A stretch of DNA of 47,194 nt from Bacillus paramycoides (GTDB lineage Bacteria; Bacillota; Bacilli; Bacillales; Bacillaceae_G), in the NCBI RefSeq assembly GCF_001884235.1, contig NZ_MAOI01000133.1, positions 1-47,194 of the forward strand, read 5' to 3'. This document shows positions 41,575 through 47,194 of the stretch, piece by piece. Under the pieces are notes generated by a model. It had not been told where the DNA came from. It was given only the letters and a program-made list of their open reading frames with translations, and ran no database searches. The position numbers and the translations under genes were made by a program. How positions within the stretch are numbered: position 1 is the stretch's first letter; the number at the start of each line of letters is the position of its first letter.

Positions 41575-42213
41575 TCACAGTACAGTTACCTTTTCTAGAC
41601 CTCGTGAAAAAAAAGTAAAACCCAATGCACAAAAGGGGCCTTTAGTAAAAAGCTTCGCTGCTTGTTCTGCAGTATATTTAGGTGAATATTTCATGTCATT
41701 TTGAAGCCACCAAATTGCTATCCCAATAATAGAGGAAGTGATGAAGTGCAATACCATATCTTTCGGAATATCTAAGTCATGTTCTCCAAGTGTAAGCTTA
41801 ATGGAATTTTGTTCAAGGTTATCCATGATAGCCTGCTGCATTTGTAGCTTAAAATCATGAATGCCATGAGGCCCAAGCATAGATTTATAAAAGTCTGCAT
41901 GTTTTGCGATACATTCAAATATGGATTGTAAAATTTCCTCGAATTTCGAAAGTTCTATTTGATTTTCCTGTACATGGGTATAAAGGACCATCTTACTTGT
42001 GAATTCTCCTAGTGTATTCTCGGTAAGATTTGTTAACAAATCTTGTTTATCCCTGTAATGCGAGTAAAATGTTGCCCGATTAATGAGTGCCTCATCTGTG
42101 AGGTCTTGAATGGTAATAGCGTCGTATCCCTTTTCCCCTATCAGCTTGATAAAAGCATCATATATAAATATCTTTGTCCGAATAATCCGTAGATCCGATT
42201 TTTTCAATACCAT
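41575..42213 (-). CDS. TetR/AcrR family transcriptional regulator
   Basis: 212 residues from ATG 42213 with GGAGG upstream. The N-terminal HTH (TKIFIYDAFIKLIGEKGYDA, ITIQDLTDEALINRATFYSH) is canonical. The C-terminal half is helical and hydrophobic as in TetR ligand-binding domains (FITSSIIGIAIWWLQND). No transporter or enzyme gene is divergently placed next to it, so its target is not evident. The 400 bases upstream to 42619 contain no gene, only AT-rich DNA with the promoters of this gene and of the MarR gene. Confidence 0.9.
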   Translation of the reverse strand: MVLKKSDLRIIRTKIFIYDAFIKLIGEKGYDAITIQDLTDEALINRATFYSHYRDKQDLLTNLTENTLGEFTSKMVLYTHVQENQIELSKFEEILQSIFECIAKHADFYKSMLGPHGIHDFKLQMQQAIMDNLEQNSIKLTLGEHDLDIPKDMVLHFITSSIIGIAIWWLQNDMKYSPKYTAEQAAKLFTKGPFCALGFTFFSRGLEKVTVL

Positions 42214-42619
42214 ATGCCTCCGTTTTCGTTATTATCATTGGAAACAACAGATCGCCTCTTTTTGTTTCTTATCTTGCATCTATGTATTAAATGTAAATTA
42301 AACTGTCTTGAAAAAATGAGTCTTTGAAACTCCATAATTTATTAATCCATTACATTTTATCTATATGAGGGACTAGAATAGCAACCCTGTGATAATGCTT
42401 CAAAAGGTGTACCTTGTGTAGTTCAAGGGATTCTTGCAAATACTGCTGTGAGATAGGAGCTTTTTATGCACTATTAAAAAGAATTTGTAATTAAAGTATT
42501 GAGATACATTTTGCTTTACACTAACACAAAGACATTGTACAGTTAACTTAACTTAATTATATACAAAAGCGAAATAACATCGTACGGTGCAATAACAAAA
42601 TGAGTGGAGGAAGAATTAT

Positions 42620-43075
42620 ATGACTAGTTCTTATAAAGGAGTAATTACCGAAATGAACCAGGCCTACAATGAATTAAACATTTTAATATCTCAGGAGTTA
42701 AAGACTGAGTTCGGTCTAACAGGACAGCAAGAGAACATGATATTCTATATCAATTTAAATAAAAATACTACAGCAAACAACATTGCGAGCACTTTTAATA
42801 TATCCAAAAGTGCTGTCAGTCAAGTTTTATCTAAATTGGAAAAACATAAGATGATTTCGAAACAAGTAAATCCTAACAATAAACGTGAATATTTCCTTAC
42901 ACTTGGTCCTAACGGTAGCAAGTTTATAGAACGGTTGTCTGAGCTAGATGATTTACTTATTGAGAAATACTTCTCTAAAATTGATATCGAATCCTTGCAG
43001 CAAATGACCGATACCTTAATTAAAATAAATCAAATTATACGGGAAGAAAAAAAGAATAACCTTGAGACCAAATAG
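42620..43075 (+). CDS. MarR family transcriptional regulator
   Basis: 151 residues from ATG 42620 with GTGGAGGAAG upstream. The winged helix is clear (NTTANNIASTFNISKSAVSQ, LSKLEKHKMISKQVNPNNKR). Helices at both ends would make the dimer. A decayed DedA gene and a DUF3995 membrane protein follow, which may have been its regulon. No ligand-binding cysteine is evident. Confidence 0.9.
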   Translation: MTSSYKGVITEMNQAYNELNILISQELKTEFGLTGQQENMIFYINLNKNTTANNIASTFNISKSAVSQVLSKLEKHKMISKQVNPNNKREYFLTLGPNGSKFIERLSELDDLLIEKYFSKIDIESLQQMTDTLIKINQIIREEKKNNLETK

Positions 43076-43234
43076 TAATAGAGTCTTTATGGAGTGGCTT
43101 TTATTAGAGAAGTTGCATATGTTCACTGACTTTTAATTAACTTTTTTTGAAACATAACTTGGTTAGTTGAAAGGGGGGAACACCTTATTTCCACATTTAA
43201 AAAAACATATGTCAGATGAAATGGAGTCTGAAAG

Positions 43235-43425
43235 ATGGAATTAGTATCGCAGGTTATAGCGGATTATGGTTTCCTCGCTATTTGTTGGATGCCTGTTCTT
43301 GGAATTACAGGATTACCAACTCTGATGAAGACATGATGATAATCGTAGGTCACTTTACGTGGATTATGAGCTTGTTATTTTAGTAAGCTTTGTAGGAGCG
43401 TTGTGAGTATACTATAATGTAGTAA
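43235..43425 (+). pseudogene. decayed DedA family membrane protein, N-terminal part
   Basis: ATG 43235 gives ELVSQVIADYGFLAICWMPV and then a shift; the other frame continues SDEDMMIIVGHFTWIMSLLF before a stop. Together these follow the DedA start (LALGIxGLPxPDExxMxxxG). The membrane core is lost. 43076-43234 carries only an eroded SD (GAAAGGGGGGA). Confidence 0.5.
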
Positions 43426-43549
43426 CTGATTGTACAAATACAATCATAATATTCGTAAAATTTTCATTGGATTTAATAATAATAAATTATAAAATGAAAC
43501 AATATATAAAACTATACGCAATTCAAAAAGATTTCTGTTATCCCTCATA

Positions 43550-44053
43550 ATGAAAGGAGTTATTACAATCAAAAACAATAATGATCGTCATCCTCTGGAC
43601 AAAATCGAGAAGTGGTTGGTTTTTACTGGTTATGCAGCTTTTGTTTGGTCGACTCTATTCGGGTTAATCCACATTTACTGGGCTGCAGGAGGCACTTTAG
43701 GATTTGAAGGCAAGACGATGGGCGAAGTGTTATTCATCATTAATCTGGTTGCAATTGCCCTATGTATAATTTCTGCATTTACTGCACTTGCACTTGTTCA
43801 AGCATGGGGACGAAGGTTTCCATCCTGGTTGTTGCTCACTTCTGCATGGGGAGCGTGTGTGGTTTTGGGTTTACGCGGTGGTGTAGGGATAATTCAAAGC
43901 TTGTTGGAATCAGAATCACTTTCTTTACTATTAGTAATTGTTGAACCGTTTTTCTTGTTAGGAGGAATCTTATATGGACTTCTTGCTTTTTTTTATATTT
44001 ATACCTCCAATAATGGGGAAAAAATAAAACAGAACGGGATAAATATGCGGTAA
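43550..44053 (+). CDS. DUF3995-like membrane protein, start codon uncertain
   Basis: Four membrane spans (FTGYAAFVWSTLFGLIHIYW, LINLVAIALCIISAF-like, WLLLTSAWGACVVLGLRGGV, LVIVEPFFLLGGILYG) in about 160 residues. The ATG at 43550 precedes, and overlaps, what looks like the real SD (AAAGGAG at 43553-43559), whose natural start would be the ATC at 43568-43570 in frame. That codon is probably a mutated ATG. Translation could still begin at 43550 or at ATC inefficiently. Function of the family unknown. Confidence 0.65.
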   Translation: MKGVITIKNNNDRHPLDKIEKWLVFTGYAAFVWSTLFGLIHIYWAAGGTLGFEGKTMGEVLFIINLVAIALCIISAFTALALVQAWGRRFPSWLLLTSAWGACVVLGLRGGVGIIQSLLESESLSLLLVIVEPFFLLGGILYGLLAFFYIYTSNNGEKIKQNGINMR

Positions 44054-44363
44054 ACCTATAGTTATTCAAGAAACGGGCGCTTTAATGGAGGGAAGATCAC
44101 AAAAATGATCAAACTTTTTTATGAAAGATAAATAGTCAATCTCAAAAGTGGAATTCATTTTGATCAATCTTTTTTCAAACTGGATTCTTTTTCTTTACCG
44201 TAAACTATAGGTTTGTGAGGTATTTTTAATCAAACTTTATTGCAAAGCTACAACAGAACAGGGGGACATCATGAATCAGACGTTCAATAAAGCTGATACA
44301 TTGATCCCTTTCAAGAATGGTTATGATTGCTTGGAGATATTATAGGTATTTCGTCTAAAATAA
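44054..44363. other. 310-base region with a long inverted pair and an IS-like end
   Basis: AAACCTATAGTT at 44052 recurs inverted as AACTATAGGTTT at 44204, about 150 bases apart. TATTGCAAAGCTACAACAGA at 44239 resembles a worn IS6 end. A 26-codon ORF (ATG 44271, MNQTFNKADTLIPFKNGYD) has a GGGGGA SD but is too short to trust. Confidence 0.35.
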
Positions 44364-44398
44364 ACAGGTCACAGATTACACTTTGTGACCTGTTTTTT
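44364..44398 (+). terminator. intrinsic terminator
   Basis: ACAGGTCACA pairs with TGTGACCTGT and is followed by TTTTTT. It would end a transcript covering the 44271 mini-ORF or readthrough from the DUF3995 gene. Confidence 0.8.
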
Positions 44399-44517
44399 AG
44401 AATTTCGAAGCGAGTTGAGTTTGTTTATCTGTGTTTCTTGGCTGTAAGAGTAGGAAAAAGTCCTTTTTAAATTAAAACTCTAAATTCATCATTTTGTATG
44501 AGAAAGGAATTAAATTT

Positions 44518-44937
44518 ATGCACAACTTTAATTTCATTTGTGATCAATTTGCTACAATTCTTAAAGGGAAAAGTAAAATAAGTGAAGGTGGTTGTTCGGT
44601 ATCTTTTCATCGCGATTTTAGGGTGCTTGTTCAAGGGAAGCCAAGTGCCTATGTAGTACCCGTAGGAGTAAGTTTTGAATCGTTGGATCAAAATGGTAAT
44701 GCATTAAATTTAGGAGAAATTGCTGTTCTGCAAGAAGAGATCCCTTCATTTATGGGATCAATTGTACAACAAGGAATTATTGTTAGTGCTTTACATAATC
44801 ACTGGTTGTACATGAACCCATTAATTATGTATATTCATATCCAATCAGTGGAGCCCCCGTTACATTTTGCAAAAAAATTGGCAAATTCTTTTTTGTCCTT
44901 AAGTAGTTATCCTGTTGCTAATAACGAGGCTCAATAA
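44518..44937 (+). CDS. DUF1259 domain protein
   Basis: 139 residues from ATG 44518 with AAAGGAAT upstream. The domain covers nearly the whole protein: FATILKGKSKISEGGCSVSF, then IGEIAVLQEEIPSF-like text and the end HNHWLYMNPLIMYIHIQ, where His-x-His patterns are typical of DUF1259. No signal peptide. The biochemical role of the family is unknown. Confidence 0.8.
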   Translation: MHNFNFICDQFATILKGKSKISEGGCSVSFHRDFRVLVQGKPSAYVVPVGVSFESLDQNGNALNLGEIAVLQEEIPSFMGSIVQQGIIVSALHNHWLYMNPLIMYIHIQSVEPPLHFAKKLANSFLSLSSYPVANNEAQ

Positions 44938-45046
44938 TCAGTGATTTGGATGTATTTATTTTTTGTTAATAGTTTGGAGAAAAGTTTTCTTTGCACATCT
45001 ACCATTTAGCAGTCATATTGTGAGTGTTTTTAAAGGTACACCTATG

Positions 45047-45641
45047 CTACTTACTTCGTTTATACTTGAGAAAATCATGAACTTTAACAAATTGAAATCC
45101 TTTTTCCTGATTCTTAGGAAGAATGATTTTTAGAGCTGCTACAGTTTGTCTTCTGTTCTCCCCACCATCATGAAGAAGAGCAATATCTCCGTTACGAGCA
45201 TTTTTTATAACATGAATCATGATGCCAAGACCAAAGTACAATTTGTTTCCCTTGTTGCTTGACTGTTGTAAATACAGTGTAATTTATATAACCACCAGGT
45301 GGTCTGAAAAGTAAGAGATCTTTATTTCATTTTTCTATATATTTCTGCCCTTCTATAATATCTTTTTGGATTATTTTTAATGGTGTCTTTTGAGCGAAAA
45401 CATGATTCATTGTATGATTGCCAATTTCATGCCCCTTATTTAAAACCGTTTTTACTAATTGAGGAGCCTGTTGTATACGAAAGCCAATTATCTTTTTGTT
45501 GGTAGGTACGTCCCGAGTGACTATCCCCGTTGGCTCTAGATCTTCTCTCATTAACATGCGAGCAGCTACTTTATTTGAAGTCAATGTACCAATAGTACAT
45601 AAGATACCGACTATAATTATAAACTTTAATTTATGAACCAT
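45047..45641 (-). pseudogene. NodB-type polysaccharide deacetylase with internal deletion
   Basis: From ATG 45641 (SD AAAGGTGGG) the protein has a signal or anchor segment and NKKIIGFRIQQAP, where normal members have about 28 more residues including the TFDDGP metal and catalytic motif. GHEIGNHTMNH remains. A stop at 45327 ends the frame; in the next piece (45241-45047) DIALLHDGGENRRQTV is still readable. Loss of TFDDGP and of the middle means no activity. Such enzymes deacetylate peptidoglycan or chitin oligomers at the cell surface. Confidence 0.8.
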
Positions 45642-45840
45642 TATTACCCACCTTTTATGACTATTAAGTGAAGTGGAATTTAGTTTCTTACAAATGGCGT
45701 AAGCATTTCATAGTATTGGTAGCAAATACATACATGTATTAGTGTGTTTATTTGGAAATTTTGGAGACATTAAATATGCATAACTTGGTAGTTTACATAT
45801 GTTTTTTTGTATTTTGGGAACAAGTGTTAGGAGGGTATTT

Positions 45841-46371
45841 ATGATGAAAAGCTGTACAGCACTTCTTATTATTGATGTACAAGTAGGTTCATTTGAAGAG
45901 AGAAAAGTTCTATATAATGAAATGGAATTATTAAGAGTTATTCGATTATTGATTTCTAAAGCCCGTTCTGCTTCAGCCCCTATTTTTTATATGAAATTTA
46001 ATGGGAAGTCTGGTTCCACACTTAAACAAGGGACAGCAGGGTGGGAAATTCATAAATCTATTGCTCCAGCAACAGGAGATGTCGTTCTTGAGAAGAATCA
46101 CCCGGATTCTTTTCATAAAACGGGTCTTCAACAAGCTCTGGAAATGAGGAATATAAAACGAATTGTTATAGCAGGAATTCAATCTGAAATTTGTGTAGAT
46201 GCAACATGCAGGCGTGCGTACAGCTTAGGATATGACGTTATTCTTGTAGGGAATGGACATAGTACATATAATTCTACAGTATTATCAGCGTCTCAAATCA
46301 TTAAGCATCATAACGAGATAATCGGTCAATGGTTTGCTTGTGTAAAAAATGCGGAAAATATAGAATTTTAA
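45841..46371 (+). CDS. isochorismatase-family cysteine hydrolase
   Basis: 176 residues from ATG 45841, 5 bases after GGAGGG; ATG 45844 is the alternative. The expected triad is visible: Asp11 or neighbour in LLIIDVQVGSF, Lys in VLEKNHPDSFHKT, and Cys in IQSEICVDATCRRAY. The family acts on amides such as nicotinamide or on isochorismate; the substrate cannot be told. It looks intact. No partner gene adjacent. Confidence 0.9.
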   Translation: MMKSCTALLIIDVQVGSFEERKVLYNEMELLRVIRLLISKARSASAPIFYMKFNGKSGSTLKQGTAGWEIHKSIAPATGDVVLEKNHPDSFHKTGLQQALEMRNIKRIVIAGIQSEICVDATCRRAYSLGYDVILVGNGHSTYNSTVLSASQIIKHHNEIIGQWFACVKNAENIEF

Positions 46372-46535
46372 TTACTTCCTTACAACTGATTTTGTTCTAT
46401 AATAACATATGCTTCCCGACTATGCTTTTTAGTGATTAGTATATCGATTTATAATTGTTAAATAAATACTGGAATATCACCATCAAGCTAATATTTTAGA
46501 ATATCTCCAGAACGGAAAAGTATCTCTTCATAAAA

Positions 46536-46564
46536 AATTCTTTTGGATGCAAGAGGATTTTTTT
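46536..46564 (+). terminator. hairpin with T-run
   Basis: AATTCTTTT pairs with AAGAGGATT (two G-T pairs) around GGATGC and is followed by TTTTTTT. It closes the hydrolase transcript or attenuates the small basic ORF. Confidence 0.5.
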
Positions 46565-46601
46565 ATTGGGAATAGTAAGGGGGAGGGGAGGTGCATTACA
46601 T

Positions 46602-46706
46602 ATGGGAAAAGGTAGAAGTAATAATGCTGGTAAAAAGCAACCGAATTTCGATGATTCATCTAATTTCGCTAAACAAAGCCAACCGACAGAAAAGAAGAAG
46701 AAATAA
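46602..46706 (+). CDS. 34-residue very basic small protein
   Basis: ATG 46602 is preceded by the strong SD GGGGAGGTG and followed by an excellent terminator. The sequence (MGKGRSNNAGKKQPNFDDSS, then NFAKQSQPTEKKKK) is low in hydrophobic residues and rich in Lys, Asn and Gln, like minor acid-soluble spore proteins. The SD-ORF-terminator layout strongly supports a real gene. The family is not assigned. Confidence 0.65.
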   Translation: MGKGRSNNAGKKQPNFDDSSNFAKQSQPTEKKKK

Positions 46707-46707
46707 G

Positions 46708-46744
46708 AAAAGGAGCTCTCTTGATAAAGGGAGCTCCTTTTTAA
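46708..46744 (+). terminator. terminator of the small basic protein gene
   Basis: AAAAGGAGCTC pairs with GAGCTCCTTTT around an AT-rich loop, followed by T's. Confidence 0.9.
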
Positions 46745-46928
46745 GATATATTGATGTTTCAGAACAACATATCGATGGCTCAACCAAATAGTCATAATTG
46801 CAAGGCTTAATTTCCTGCGAATGGCAGCCAATTTAATATATAACCTTGATAAATTAATTGAAAATAAAAGACTATATACTATACACGAAAGAGCATAAAA
46901 CAGGGGAATTATGTATAAGGAGTTGATG
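46745..46928. other. 184-base region with one unsupported open frame
   Basis: The plus-strand frame IVIIARLNFLRMAANLIYNL, ending NKRLYTIHERA, reads like the tail of a small regulator, but it has no start or SD. I leave it unassigned. Confidence 0.25.
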
Positions 46929-46963
46929 GGTTCTGGTGCGGAAATGTCAAAACACCAGAATCC
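46929..46963. repeat. 35-bp palindrome made of two IS6 ends
   Basis: GGTTCTGGTGCGGAAATGTC continues into AAAACACCAGAATCC: a left and a right IS240-like end joined with only about 14 bases between them. It is a deletion product of an IS or of a miniature element like that at 41261. Confidence 0.65.
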
Positions 46964-46989
46964 ATTGTTATTCAAAATGAAGCCTATTA

Positions 46990-47194
46990 ATAAACTGTTG
47001 TGAACTACTCGCCACTTAGCGAAACTTGAAGTGGGAGCTTCTCAGTTCCACGACGAAAGCAACCTTTCGTCTCCCTGAGCGTTACTTCGGAGTGCTCCAA
47101 CCCTAGATGTCCAACGCCTGGACGCTCTTTTGGTACGGTTGATATTTTACGCAGGAACCGAATGGCTTGGTTTTCGCACTCTATTTTCTTCCTG
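46990..47194 (-). ncRNA. IS605-type 3' end of a tnpB element, candidate omegaRNA, partial
   Basis: Read on the minus strand from the window edge, the sequence has a chain of compact hairpins: GTCCAGGCGTTGGAC, GGAGCACTCC, GACGAAAGGTTGCTTTCGTC and GAAGCTCCCACTTC, ending GGCGAGTAGTTCAC near 47001. Bacillus tnpB elements end this way, and the region overlaps the 3' end of tnpB and encodes its guide RNA scaffold. An open frame to a TAG at 47005 runs through it, as often annotated. If the scaffold ends at TTCAC, the guide would begin AACAGTTTATTAATAG. The tnpB body lies beyond the right edge, or joins position 1 if the molecule is circular. Confidence 0.55.

Noticed and set aside
46496-46975. 159-codon minus-strand frame
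   Set aside because: It runs antisense through the 34-residue gene, its terminator and an IS end, and its text is low complexity.
1-47194. CRISPR array, tRNA or rRNA genes, phage structural genes
   Set aside because: No regularly spaced direct repeats, no tRNA cloverleaf or rRNA segments and no capsid, tail or terminase proteins were seen. The IS ends are dispersed, not arrayed.

Overview
The window is low-GC Firmicute DNA with strong Shine-Dalgarno sites and occasional TTG/GTG starts. It most likely comes from the Bacillus cereus/thuringiensis group. The pointers are IS240-like IS6-family transposases, IS605-type tnpB, a TasA/camelysin-type protein, the spore cortex enzyme CwlJ, a KinB-like kinase, a GerC remnant and an S-box upstream of metQ. 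Whether the replicon is chromosome or large plasmid cannot be decided: it carries chromosome-type genes (pssA, cwlJ, metQ), plasmid mobilisation genes and many decayed fragments. Both window edges fall inside IS605-type tnpB sequence on the minus strand, so this may be a contig broken at a repeat or a circular molecule opened there.

Layout. 1-1002: 5' part of a tnpB whose first RuvC aspartate is changed to asparagine, a near-perfect 45-bp palindrome and a tiny ORF. 1101-6868: a mannose regulon with an HPr paralogue, manR, manP and manA, carrying ManR-type operators and cre sites. 7084-11754: a second mannose-type locus whose outer edges are relics of the first (manR tail, operator and, at the far end, manA tail), while its centre is a different transporter, the mannose-class EIIAB-EIIC-EIID operon plus DUF956/ManO. 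11774-17770: a graveyard of small ORFs, a rhomboid protease with two homopolymer frameshifts, helicase, HsdR and GerC tails, an intact PC4-like YdbC and an IS6 element.

17893-22717: secreted 5'-nucleotidase, IS6 wreckage, and an S-box riboswitch driving metQ, with metN gone and metI decayed. 22720-26383: a mobilisation module with small membrane proteins, a coiled-coil protein with a nonsense codon, an iterated GGGACAT region, a candidate oriT, an accessory protein and a MobL-type relaxase cut by an IS6 element. 26427-36335: a KinB-like kinase, a two-component system, a 1,414-residue secreted subtilase with a cohesin-like domain and a dockerin, and a TasA/camelysin-type protein. 36345-38393: IS ends, pssA, a DHFR-like remnant and a degenerate IS6 copy. 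38759-47194: cwlJ, small secreted protein, YitT, TetR and MarR regulators, DUF3995 and DUF1259 proteins, a dead NodB deacetylase, an isochorismatase-family hydrolase, a 34-residue basic protein, and an IS605-type right end that may encode omegaRNA.

Working as a whole: the first block is a self-contained mannose uptake unit (sensor-activator, its own HPr, transporter, isomerase) under CcpA-type catabolite control. The second looks like a duplicate of it in which the transporter was exchanged. The kinase/regulator, protease and TasA-like genes form a plausible surface or biofilm module.
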